Shown: positions 25,590 through 34,189 of the stretch, one piece after another | Numbering within the stretch: position 1 is the first letter of the stretch | Layout: the number at the start of each line of letters is the position of its first letter | From: an uncultured Lachnospiraceae bacterium | Lineage (GTDB): Bacteria > Bacillota > Clostridia > Lachnospirales > Lachnospiraceae | Direction: 5' to 3' | NCBI GenBank assembly: GCA_910579685.1 | Contig: CAJTVN010000005.1 | Coordinates: 70,594-134,593 of the forward strand | Length of the DNA: 64,000 nt | The notes under the pieces: generated by a model | Databases searched by the model: none | Told to the model about the DNA's origin: nothing | The model's input: the letters and a program-made list of their open reading frames with translations, nothing else | Program-made: the position numbers and the translations under genes

Positions 25590-27226
25590 AGAGAATTTTA
25601 TCTGTCTTTTTAAATCGGGGAAACGCAGTCAGGATAATTGCGGCTGCGTTGTTTGCGGCATCCTCCCAGCCGCTGGTTGCATGGAGCATGGCAGGCCTGT
25701 CAGGAGCATTTATGGAGAAAGAACTGATCTATTCGACAGTGATCAGAAATGTACTGATTCTGCTGTTTGCATTGCTTATTCTCTGGTTTGCCGACAATAT
25801 CAAATCGAATCTGCTGCTGGACAGCGAAATGGAACTGCGCAAGCAGGTTTTTGACGGTATTTATGCAATGCCCATTGATGAGTTTGAGAAGAGAGACAGC
25901 GGTGCGTATTATAATCAGATTGGGCGTGACGTTCAGATTCTGTCCGATCAGGTTTTCGAGGGTGCGCTTAAGATCATTATCAACGGATTGAGCATCAGCG
26001 TTATAGCGGCAATGTTGCTATACTGCCATTGGATGAGCTTCCTGGTCATTCTGATCTTTCTGCTTCCGCTGACCATCAATAATTTTCTGATGCCGCAAAA
26101 AATCGGAGAATGCCAGGAACGGTCAATGGATACATTAGTGAGAATGACGGTCAAGGTGAAGGATCTGCTAAGCGGTTTTTTTACCGCCCGGTTTCAGGAA
26201 GGTGAAAAGCAGGTTTCACAGAGTATGTATGCCCACTTTGCAGAATCAGCGGTGGCGGAGAAGCAAATAAAAAGGCAGGCCAATCTGAGCGCTTTTATTG
26301 CGAATGCCAGCGTTACCCTTTCGCAGTTTTCCGGTTTATTTGTTGCTTTTTATCTTATGCGAATGGAGCAGATTGATTTTCCGCAGTTCGTATTAATCTT
26401 TCAGCTGGGAATGATCATTAGTAATCCGGTAGTCGATCTGATCAATGCGGTTATCTTAATCCGTTTCTCACGTCCATATATCGTGAACACGGAGAAGATT
26501 TTGTCAGAACATGAGGACCAGGAGGGTTTCAGACTGGAAAAGGTATGTAAAATAGAGCTTGCCGATGTATCGTTTATTTACCCAGAGAAGCAGCGCTGCG
26601 TTTTAAAGAAATTCAATTATTGTTTTGAACGGGGCAAAAAATATTTAATAGTAGGGGAAAGCGGAAGTGGTAAGACGACTCTGATCAAGCTTTTGCTGGG
26701 AACACTTCATCCGAGCCAGGGTGATATCTATTATGATATGGTTAATCAGCAGGAGCTTTCACCGTCCGAAATCTACCATCATTCGGCGGTTGTGCCGCAG
26801 CAGGTTTATATTTTTGACGATACGATCAGACGCAATCTTGATTTAAAGGGAACCTGTACGGATGAAGAGCTGCATGGTATCATCAGTAAGGTAAAGCTTG
26901 ATAAATTTTTTGCTGCAAATGGTTATACATTGGATACACAGATCAGTAACGAAACGTTACAGGTTTCCGGAGGAGAAAAAGCACGGATTGGTTTGGCCAG
27001 AAGTTTGACATTAAATAAAAGTATCGTTATTTATGACGAGGTGCTTTCGGGACTGGACCCTCAGAATGCAGAATTGGTTGAAGACCTGATTCTTGAGGAC
27101 GAGGAAAGAATTGTAATTCATATTGCGCACAATTCATCACCGAAATACCAGGATAAATATGATGCCGTTGTCCGGCTTGCCATTCAAGATAATTCAGGAG
27201 AACAGATAGATGATGATCTGGTCTGA
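25586..27226 (+). CDS. ABC exporter protein, fused membrane and ATPase domains
   Basis: 546 residues: six-helix type I exporter membrane domain (about 1-310), then the ATPase domain with Walker A GESGSGKTT (about 358), an LQVSGGEKARIGLARS signature (about 460), Walker B SIVIYDEVLSGLDP and an H-loop HIAHN. A C39 leader-peptidase domain is absent. It is placed between the two B12-type radical SAM genes and overlaps the first of them by ATGA, so it is the likely exporter of the modified peptide. Its base composition (about 45% GC) is clearly higher than that of its two neighbours, suggesting that the cluster was assembled from different sources. Confidence 0.88.
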   Translation: MKRILSVFLNRGNAVRIIAAALFAASSQPLVAWSMAGLSGAFMEKELIYSTVIRNVLILLFALLILWFADNIKSNLLLDSEMELRKQVFDGIYAMPIDEFEKRDSGAYYNQIGRDVQILSDQVFEGALKIIINGLSISVIAAMLLYCHWMSFLVILIFLLPLTINNFLMPQKIGECQERSMDTLVRMTVKVKDLLSGFFTARFQEGEKQVSQSMYAHFAESAVAEKQIKRQANLSAFIANASVTLSQFSGLFVAFYLMRMEQIDFPQFVLIFQLGMIISNPVVDLINAVILIRFSRPYIVNTEKILSEHEDQEGFRLEKVCKIELADVSFIYPEKQRCVLKKFNYCFERGKKYLIVGESGSGKTTLIKLLLGTLHPSQGDIYYDMVNQQELSPSEIYHHSAVVPQQVYIFDDTIRRNLDLKGTCTDEELHGIISKVKLDKFFAANGYTLDTQISNETLQVSGGEKARIGLARSLTLNKSIVIYDEVLSGLDPQNAELVEDLILEDEERIVIHIAHNSSPKYQDKYDAVVRLAIQDNSGEQIDDDLV

Positions 27227-27296
27227 TAAATCCCAATTTATGCGATTGTAGCCATCCCATCATTGAGATACAGGAAAGAAAATTAAGGATATTAGT

Positions 27297-28811
27297 ATGA
27301 ATAGAATTGTATTGTTAAATGCGCCCATGGATATTATCGTTGATAAGAGACGATTTCCTCCGTTAGGTATAGCATCTATGGCGGCATTATTGAGAAGTAA
27401 AGGCTATATTTGTGATGTCATTGATGGGGATTTGCCGGAATATAGAGATGTACGGAATATAATAAGACGATTAACTGATTATGATTTAATAGGTATTTCT
27501 GTGACTATACCTTCGCTGCCCAATGCGGTAGTAATCGCAGAAAATGTTAAAAAAATCAGGGAATTGCCCATATTATTAGGTGGACATTGCGCAACCTTTA
27601 TGCATGAAAAAATAATGGAAAAATATTCTTGCTTTGATTTAATAATCCGGGGTGAAGGAGAATCGGCTATTGCAGCGATGTGCGACGATTATTTTATGCA
27701 TGGGACATTTACTAAGACATTTGATTTTGTGACATCAAAAGATATAAATGGTCAAATTAAGCTGGCAAATTCGATTGCGGTAGAGGAAGATGTCGATTCG
27801 CTACCATTTCCTATAAGAGACGAATACGAAAAATATTTTGATAGCAACAATAATATAATGACTATATCTTCGAGTCGTGGCTGCCCATATGGATGTAGTT
27901 TTTGCTCTGCAACAAATTTTAGAAATAAATGGATTGGTAGATCTCCTGAAAATGTTGCGGATGAGGTTTTCGGCTTTTATCAGAAAGAAAAAGAGTTTAA
28001 AATTATATTTGTAGACGATAACTTTTATATAGATCCAGAACGCTCGGTAAAAATATTGCAGGAAATTGAAAAGAAATGTCATCGCAGTTTTGAATTTGTT
28101 TTTGCAACACGAGCAGATCAAATAATCAATAATGGGCGCGCCTATTTGAATGTTCTTAAGCGATACGGATGTATTGAAATTGAAATGGGTATAGAAAATG
28201 GATCAGATTCAGTTTTAAAGCGATATAATAAGAACATCACGTCAGAGCAAAATAAATTAGCACTTAAAATACTGCGGGATCTACAGATAAATTCAGCAAT
28301 TGATTATGTGCTTTTTGATCCGGAGACAACAAGAGCTGAATTATTAGAAAATATTCAGTTCTTGAAATCGGCTTATCTCTGGGGGTATGATTCCCCATTA
28401 ATATATGAGCGCATTATTGCCTTTCCGGGCACGCAATTTACAGAATGCCATCCGGATTTATATCGTGATGACTGTATGGTACAGAGCGGTTTATATTTTC
28501 ATGACAGGCAGGTGTTAGAAATTTATCGATGGTTACAGGAGTTTAGACACAGCTATCAGAATAAAATTGATTTATTAGTATGGATAATAAGATCCCGCTA
28601 TTTGATAGAAAACAATGTCCCTTCTTGTAAAAATGATTTAATTTGGTTAAAGGTTCTTCCGTATAATCTTTTTGATAGGCTAGCGCAAGCGCAAGATGAG
28701 TATAAACAAGTATACGAAACTTTTATTTTAAATAATCAGATTTCACTGCGTCTGCAACAGTATGAATTATTGTATTTGTATCCCGAAGCTTTTATTGATT
28801 ATGGCTTATAG
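27297..28811 (+). CDS. B12-binding-domain radical SAM protein (second copy)
   Basis: 504 residues. The cobalamin-binding-like domain (about 1-150: PPLGIASMAALLRSKGYICDVIDGD, split by normal turns; LGGHCATF; IIRGEGESAI) again lacks a DxHxxG. The radical SAM motif is CPYGCSFC (Cys196, Cys200, Cys203), then IIFVDDNFYID and IEIEMGIENGSDSVLKRYNK. It is clearly related to the first copy but only moderately similar, so the two probably act at different positions or in different steps rather than being a recent duplicate. It has AAGGA upstream of the ATG. The last codons run into the leader of the next gene. It is AT-rich, and the composition changes abruptly just after its end. Confidence 0.85.
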   Translation: MNRIVLLNAPMDIIVDKRRFPPLGIASMAALLRSKGYICDVIDGDLPEYRDVRNIIRRLTDYDLIGISVTIPSLPNAVVIAENVKKIRELPILLGGHCATFMHEKIMEKYSCFDLIIRGEGESAIAAMCDDYFMHGTFTKTFDFVTSKDINGQIKLANSIAVEEDVDSLPFPIRDEYEKYFDSNNNIMTISSSRGCPYGCSFCSATNFRNKWIGRSPENVADEVFGFYQKEKEFKIIFVDDNFYIDPERSVKILQEIEKKCHRSFEFVFATRADQIINNGRAYLNVLKRYGCIEIEMGIENGSDSVLKRYNKNITSEQNKLALKILRDLQINSAIDYVLFDPETTRAELLENIQFLKSAYLWGYDSPLIYERIIAFPGTQFTECHPDLYRDDCMVQSGLYFHDRQVLEIYRWLQEFRHSYQNKIDLLVWIIRSRYLIENNVPSCKNDLIWLKVLPYNLFDRLAQAQDEYKQVYETFILNNQISLRLQQYELLYLYPEAFIDYGL

Positions 28812-28836
28812 TATTAAGTCAAAGGAGCGGTCTTAT

Positions 28837-29247
28837 GTGAAGGATAAGGACATGAAGAAAAGCAAATTCGCAAGATGGTACGTGAAATACATCATAAAGA
28901 CGCCGCTGGTGTTCTATTTATTTTTGTCCGGGGGAATTCTTTTGTTTTTGATCCTTTCCCTGAGTCTTAAAATGGATATCATGCAGACTGCAAAGGCGCA
29001 TGTTTCCGGGCGGGAGGTGGTGCTTGACGGGGAATATGATATTTTGTCGGACGAGCTGTATCTGTACCGAAACCGAAACGAAGAGGTGTTCCGGCTCCTG
29101 ATCGAAGGCTGGGAGAAGACAGGCGGCGGCACGGTCTGTACGGTGGAGGACGGAAAAAGCCTCTCGGGAAACATGAATGCCGATATCGTAACCGGAAGCC
29201 AGACATTGCTGGAGAAGATATTTGCGGGGACGGGGGGACGGGGATGA
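28837..29247 (+). CDS. Small membrane-anchored protein, possibly a truncated HlyD-type accessory
   Basis: 136 residues from a GTG at 28837, chosen because AAAGGAG lies 9 bases upstream; an in-frame ATG at 28801 lies inside the previous gene. A basic N-terminus, one membrane helix (about residues 22-45: FYLFLSGGILLFLILSLSL), then about 90 polar external residues. The order resembles the start of membrane-fusion proteins of peptide exporters without their coiled coil, but the similarity is weak. The stop overlaps the following ABC gene (ATGA). It is GC-rich, unlike the radical SAM genes before it. Confidence 0.6.
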   Translation: MKDKDMKKSKFARWYVKYIIKTPLVFYLFLSGGILLFLILSLSLKMDIMQTAKAHVSGREVVLDGEYDILSDELYLYRNRNEEVFRLLIEGWEKTGGGTVCTVEDGKSLSGNMNADIVTGSQTLLEKIFAGTGGRG

Positions 29248-30992
29248 TGAAAAAACTTAACTATTTCGCCACGATACAGTTTTTGTCAAGATACATAGGC
29301 CGTCACTGGAAAAATTTCGTCATGTTCTACTGCGGCTGGTTCTTTGACACAGCGCTGGATGTGATCCTCCCGATTCTGTCCGGAATCATGATCGACCAGA
29401 TCATCTACTATCAGGATCTCGACACGTTCCTCGGGATCAGTCTGGTTTTTGCCGTGATGCTCATCTTTTCCTGTGCTCTTTACTTTTTCATCTATGCACA
29501 GCACCACTATCTCATGAATATGTATACGTTGGATATCAGGCGCGAGCTCTTTGAGCATATGCAAAAGTGCGACGCACAGTATATGTCAGGGGCCTCCTCC
29601 GGAGATATCATCATGATGCTGCAGTCCTATTCTCAGGAATGTATGCACTTTATCGTGCGGAACGTGATTCACTTCTTTAACGGAATTTTGCGTATTGCGG
29701 CCATCACCCTGTATCTGTTCGTGCTCGAGAGGCGGATCGGGCTGTTCGTTCTGGCGGCGGCACCCCTCTCGGTGGTCATCAATACCGTTGCCGGGGAGAG
29801 AATCCGTACTCTCGGCAGCCGTCAAAGGGAATATTACGGAACCTATGTCAGCTGGGTCTTTGAATGCCTCTCCGGCATCCGGGACATCCGTATGCTGGGA
29901 GCCGTCCGGAAGACGGACCGGGTCTTTGAGGAGAGCCACCGGAAAATGTTCGATGTGAACATCAGATCCGGAATTGCGTCCCTTTCGGCCTCGAACCTGA
30001 TTAAGCTTACCAATCTCCTGACCCAGCTGGCGATCTTTACCTTTGCCGGATATCTGGCGTTGTCCGGGAGCATTACCATGGGCTCGCTTCTTATTGTGGT
30101 GACCTTTTTCGGACTGCTGACCTCACAGATCAGTGCGACCAGCAATTCCTTTCTGGACGGACAGCGGAGGGTTTCCTATGTCCAGAGGATACGTGATTTT
30201 TTACATTCTCCTACGGAGAATACCTGGACGGGATCAAAGGAGCTGCGGATTACGGATGGAAAGATAAGCTTTCGCCAGGTCCGGTTTTCCTATGACGGGA
30301 CAAAGCCCGTGCTCTCCGGTCTTAGTCTGGAGATTCCCGCAGGGGAACGCTTTGCCCTGGTGGGAAAGAGCGGCTGCGGAAAGACTACTCTGGCCTACAT
30401 GCTGATCGGCTTTTACCGTCCCTGTGAGGGAGAGATATGGATTGACGGGCAGAGGCTGTGCGACTGCTCCCTGAAATCTATCCGCCGGAACATCGGGTTG
30501 ATCGCCCAGGACGTGCTGATTTTTGACGGAACGATAAAAGAAAACATACTCCTTGGAAATAGGAAGGCATCGGACGAGGATATTCTTGCCGTCTGCAGAC
30601 AGGCGGGTCTGGGAGAATTGATTGAGAGCCTGCCGGAGGGAATGGACACTCTGGTGGGCAGCCGCGGAATAGGGCTGTCCGGCGGACAGAGACAGCGGAT
30701 CGCCATTGCCCGGATCTATCTCAGGGATCCGAAGATTATTATTTTTGACGAGGCCACCAGCGCCCTGGACGGTGAGACGGAGGAGGCCATACATGAAGCC
30801 TGGAAGAGCGTGCTCGCAGGACGGACCTCCATAGTCATTGCCCACAGACAAAGCTCGGTAATGCTCTGCGGGAGGGCGGCAATCCTGGAAAACGGCAGGA
30901 TCCGCGAGCAGGGGATTCCGGAGAGAATGGCACGGGAAAGCGAGGCCTTTCGGACGCTGTTTGCCGTGGGAAAGGAGGGGGATGATGATTGA
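29244..30992 (+). CDS. ABC exporter subunit A (membrane plus ATPase)
   Basis: 582 residues: membrane domain (about 1-320), Walker A GKSGCGKTT (about 373), Q-loop IGLIAQDVLIFDG, signature LSGGQRQRIAIARI (about 478), Walker B KIIIFDEATSALDG and H-loop VIAHR. All catalytic motifs are intact. Nothing like a C39 peptidase is present. The next ABC gene overlaps it, and both have the same architecture, so the two probably form a heterodimer. The start is ATG 29244 or the adjacent ATG 29247. It may belong to the peptide cluster as a second export or self-protection system, but its GC-rich composition leaves room for an independent origin. Confidence 0.9.
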   Translation: MMKKLNYFATIQFLSRYIGRHWKNFVMFYCGWFFDTALDVILPILSGIMIDQIIYYQDLDTFLGISLVFAVMLIFSCALYFFIYAQHHYLMNMYTLDIRRELFEHMQKCDAQYMSGASSGDIIMMLQSYSQECMHFIVRNVIHFFNGILRIAAITLYLFVLERRIGLFVLAAAPLSVVINTVAGERIRTLGSRQREYYGTYVSWVFECLSGIRDIRMLGAVRKTDRVFEESHRKMFDVNIRSGIASLSASNLIKLTNLLTQLAIFTFAGYLALSGSITMGSLLIVVTFFGLLTSQISATSNSFLDGQRRVSYVQRIRDFLHSPTENTWTGSKELRITDGKISFRQVRFSYDGTKPVLSGLSLEIPAGERFALVGKSGCGKTTLAYMLIGFYRPCEGEIWIDGQRLCDCSLKSIRRNIGLIAQDVLIFDGTIKENILLGNRKASDEDILAVCRQAGLGELIESLPEGMDTLVGSRGIGLSGGQRQRIAIARIYLRDPKIIIFDEATSALDGETEEAIHEAWKSVLAGRTSIVIAHRQSSVMLCGRAAILENGRIREQGIPERMARESEAFRTLFAVGKEGDDD

Positions 30993-32643
30993 CAGGATGC
31001 GATACCGTATGAAGGTGGTGAGGGGACTGATGCCTTTTGCCCGGGGAGTAAAGCGCTTTTTTATCAGTGATCTTATTCTCGGTGTCATTTCGAGTGCGCT
31101 GGTGTTTGTGACTCCGCTGTTCTATAAGCTCTTTGTGGATGAGGTGATCCTGGGCCGGCAGTTTGGAACCATGCTGATCGTGGCAGGCGGATACCTTGGC
31201 GTTTTTGCCGCAGGCGCTTTGATCGAGTACGTAAGAAACTATTTTAACTATACCCTGGTAAATACGACACTCTACCGTGCCAAGGCGAAGATCTGGCACG
31301 GATTTTTTGCAAGGCCTTTTGAGGGCTATGGCTCGGAGAGCATAGGGGATATGAAGATGCGTCTGGAGGATGACACGGCGCAGATCGAGAAATTCGCAAG
31401 ATACCAGACAATTGATTACCTCATAGCCTTCGCCACGCTTCTGGTGAGCCTGTTCCTTCTCTTTGCCATTGAGTGGAGGCTGGCCCTGTTTTCCTCGGCG
31501 GCGATCCCGCTGACTTTCTGGGTGGGGAGCGTCCTGAGCCGCAGGGAAAGTGCGCTCAATAATGAGAACAGAGAAAATGACCAGGAATTTTCCGCCTGGC
31601 TCCATGCCTCGGTGCAGGGATGGAGAGAGGTAAAGGCTCTTGGCATTGAATGTTCCCAGAAGAGGAAGTTCTTCCGTTATCTTCACCGGTACGCCCTGTA
31701 TAACGCAAAATGGATTAATTACTGGACGGCCCGGGTGCTGGTGATTCCAAAGATCAAGGAGGAGTTCTTCCGGCAGTTTGGCCTGTATTTTCTCGGGGGC
31801 CTTCTGATCATTGGCGGAAGTTTGAAAATCAGCGGACTGCTCCTGTTTGCGGTGTACTACGGGATGCTCTCCGATGCCCTGGGAACGGTATCGGGCACGG
31901 ATGCGGAGCTGCTTTCCAACAAGCCATTCACAGACCGGCTTCTGGAGGAGCTTAGCCGGGAGGAAATGCATACCGCAAAGGGGATCCTTCCGGATGACAG
32001 TAACAGAATCGTGTTTGACGGAGTGTGTTTTGCCTATCCCGGTGCGGAAAAGGAGGTGCTCCGTGACCTGAGCTTTTCCATAGAAAAGGGAGAACGGGTG
32101 GCCATCATGGGAAAGAGCGGCTGCGGAAAGACAACCGTACTGAAGCTGATGATGGGTATGCTCACTCCCGGAAAAGGCAGGGTGTTCTTTGCGGGCGCAG
32201 ATGTCAGAGAGATTGATCTGACCGCCATGCACGGAAGGATCGGATTCATTATGCAGGAGAGTATGCTGTTTAACGCCTCAATTCGTGAGAATCTGCGTTA
32301 TGGAAAGGAAGATGCCACCGACGAGGAGATGGAGGCGGCCTGCAGGAAGGCGTTCATCTATGATTTTATCCGGGGGCTTGAGGATGGCTTAGACACCGTG
32401 ATAGGAGAGAGGGGAGTAAGGCTTTCCGGCGGGCAGAGACAGCGCATTGTTCTGGCCAGACTCTTCCTCCGTAATGTGGACGTGTTTGTCTTTGACGAGG
32501 CCACAAGCGCTCTTGACCAGTACAGCGAGAGCGTTGTCTATGATGCCATCCGCAATATCGCCAGAGACAAAACGATTATCATCGTGGCCCACAGGGAGTC
32601 GTCGGTTGCCCTCTGTGACAGGCGGATTTGGCTAAGGGGGTGA
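30985..32643 (+). CDS. ABC exporter subunit B (membrane plus ATPase)
   Basis: 552 residues from ATG 30985 (the adjacent ATG 30982 is equally possible), with AAAGGAGGGG just upstream and inside the end of subunit A. Six-helix membrane domain, then Walker A GKSGCGKTT (about 376), IGFIMQESMLFNA, signature RLSGGQRQRIVLARL, Walker B VFVFDEATSALDQ and H-loop VAHRESS. It lacks a peptidase domain. It probably pairs with subunit A. It ends the operon; a 21-bp perfect hairpin follows 38 bases downstream, and then a stretch of broken genes. Confidence 0.9.
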   Translation: MIDRMRYRMKVVRGLMPFARGVKRFFISDLILGVISSALVFVTPLFYKLFVDEVILGRQFGTMLIVAGGYLGVFAAGALIEYVRNYFNYTLVNTTLYRAKAKIWHGFFARPFEGYGSESIGDMKMRLEDDTAQIEKFARYQTIDYLIAFATLLVSLFLLFAIEWRLALFSSAAIPLTFWVGSVLSRRESALNNENRENDQEFSAWLHASVQGWREVKALGIECSQKRKFFRYLHRYALYNAKWINYWTARVLVIPKIKEEFFRQFGLYFLGGLLIIGGSLKISGLLLFAVYYGMLSDALGTVSGTDAELLSNKPFTDRLLEELSREEMHTAKGILPDDSNRIVFDGVCFAYPGAEKEVLRDLSFSIEKGERVAIMGKSGCGKTTVLKLMMGMLTPGKGRVFFAGADVREIDLTAMHGRIGFIMQESMLFNASIRENLRYGKEDATDEEMEAACRKAFIYDFIRGLEDGLDTVIGERGVRLSGGQRQRIVLARLFLRNVDVFVFDEATSALDQYSESVVYDAIRNIARDKTIIIVAHRESSVALCDRRIWLRG

Positions 32644-32680
32644 GGAGGAAGATTCCTTCCGGATATACAAAATATGCGGC

Positions 32681-32728
32681 GGCAACTATAGTCAACGACA
32701 ATTATTTTTGTCGTTGACTATAGTTGCC
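32681..32728. repeat. Perfect 21-bp inverted repeat with six-base loop
   Basis: GGCAACTATAGTCAACGACA plus A (32681-32701) and its exact complement (32708-32728), loop TTATTT. There is no T-run after it in either direction, so it is not a standard terminator, although it can end or protect the exporter mRNA. It marks the border between the exporter operon and the decayed genes. Confidence 0.75.
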
Positions 32729-32802
32729 AGGTATCCTGCTTGTGGCTTATAATGAAGTTGCCGGAATGGATTTGAGAAGACGGTAAACCGGGGGAGGCTT
32801 AC

Positions 32803-33315
32803 ATGGTTGATTATGAAAAGGCCGTTATTTTTTGGCGGCGCAGAAAGATAGAGACGGATGCGGAGCTTGCCGAGGCGCTTAACGGACACTGCATTGCATT
32901 TGCCTATCATTCCGGCAGGATTGAAAATCAGAATATTACGTACAATGACACAAGGGAAATTTTTGAGCATGATGGCGTGACCTCATATACCGGGGATTTG
33001 CGCACACTCTTCGAAATCCGGAATGCAAAGGAGGCGAACGAACTTCTTTTGACGGCGTTTCGGGACAGGCGGCCTCTGGACGAAGCGCTCCTGAAGGAGT
33101 TTCAGAGCTGCTTGACGAAATCATTGATGTTCCGGATGAAAAGATATTGGTTGCAGCCGCATATTTTCATGCGAAATTCGAGAATATCCACGCCTTTGCC
33201 GACGGAAACGGACAGACGGTCAAAACCTGGGAGAAGCAGATACGGCGTGCAAAGAATAGAAGTGGTGGATGGGCTGAATGAAATTATTGCACTGTTTAAG
33301 GAAAAAAGCCGATAG
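32803..33315 (+). pseudogene. Fic-domain protein, frameshifted and internally deleted
   Basis: The first frame starts well (AYHSGRIENQNITYNDTREIF), including the inhibitory SGRIEN motif ([ST]xxxE[GN]) of class II Fic proteins. At about 33105 the frame shifts. The +1 frame then carries AAAYFHAKFENIHAFADGNGQ, a Fic core motif (normally HPFxDGNGR) with Pro replaced by Ala and the final Arg by Gln. The 45 or so residues normally between these parts are missing, and after the core the gene stops early. Fic proteins transfer AMP or other nucleotides to target proteins; this copy cannot be active. It starts at ATG 32803 after GGGGGAGG. Confidence 0.8.
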
Positions 33316-33319
33316 CGTT

Positions 33320-33631
33320 ATGGTCGCCAATACCGAACTTTATGCTGGAATAGAAATTTCTATTTGAGATGATTTTGATATTAGCTTTTGTAAAGGGGGC
33401 AGAACGTGCCATGATACGGCAAAATGCATTCAGCACAATGAAATAATCGGGTATTATGAGTGGTGGACATTATCATATCGGTATCGCCCTCTTATTGGGC
33501 AGATATCCCCGGACAGTTACGGCCATTTAGAGGTTGAGTGTTGCGATAGGTTAGTCTTATGTTCGGTGGAATATAAAAATGCAGTGGTACAAAGGAAAGA
33601 TGAAATTATAGAATTTTGCAATAGGATTTAA
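33320..33631 (+). pseudogene. Unknown gene with an in-frame stop (or short ORF remnant)
   Basis: A frame of 103 codons from ATG 33320 (MVANTELYAGIEISI) is interrupted by TGA at 33365. It then continues to a TAA at 33629 with a protein-like sequence containing CKGGRTCHD, GYYEWWTLSYRYRPL and LVLCSVEYKN. No ribosome binding site or start codon fits the downstream part. I do not recognise the family. It lies between two other broken genes, so decay is the simplest explanation. Confidence 0.45.
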
Positions 33632-33687
33632 CCAAATTATTTTGGGATAAATCTTTTTACAACAAAGTGGAAGGAAAGAGGCGCAGC

Positions 33688-34120
33688 ATGGGAATCTACC
33701 TGAATCCGGGGAATGACGGTTTTAAGGAATCATATATCTGTGTCAGCACTAGGCGTTTTGGCAAATCCATGGCGATTGAGATGCTTGCCCCTATTGACGG
33801 TGGTTGACGAGATCCGTAAAACATATGGGGAATTTTTTGCGCAGGAGGAGACAATCCTTGCGGCCGTGTTGGAGGAGCTCTATATTAATGAAGGCAAAAA
33901 ATTCATCTTCCTCATCGACGAGTGGGACTGTGTGATGAGGGAGCGACAGGGAGCGACAGGAATCGGAAGACCTCCAGCGTCAGTATATGGATTTTTTGAG
34001 AAATCTCCTGAAGGATCAGCCTTACGTGGCCATGGCCTATATGACGGGCATAACAAAAACAAACCTCATAGCTGTGTGATAGAAAAGATGGTGTTTGATG
34101 CAGATGCCCGCTCTTCCTGA
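33688..34120 (+). pseudogene. AAA-ATPase-like/PD-(D/E)XK family protein, decayed fragment
   Basis: It starts at ATG 33688 with GGAAAGAGG upstream: MGIYLNPGNDGFKESY, then ICVSTRRFGKSM, a Walker A region in which about 20 residues are deleted. A stop follows at 33805. The next piece in another frame has FIFLIDEWDCVMRE, a Walker B-like motif of the same family. A 10-base tandem duplication (GGGAGCGACA twice, 33941-33960) shifts the frame again. The correct frame goes on as QRQYMDFLRNLLKDQPYVA before another stop. The nuclease half is gone. The family is usually 500-600 residues and common in Lachnospiraceae; its role is unknown. Confidence 0.7.
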
Positions 34121-34189
34121 CTGGACGAATCCTCCGATCTCTGATACAATAAATCATTGAGAGAAATACATCCAAAGGAGAATGCCAAG

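Noticed and set aside
33365..33367. Selenocysteine recoding of the TGA
   Set aside because: No hairpin suited to recoding follows and the neighbours are pseudogenes; a nonsense mutation is simpler.
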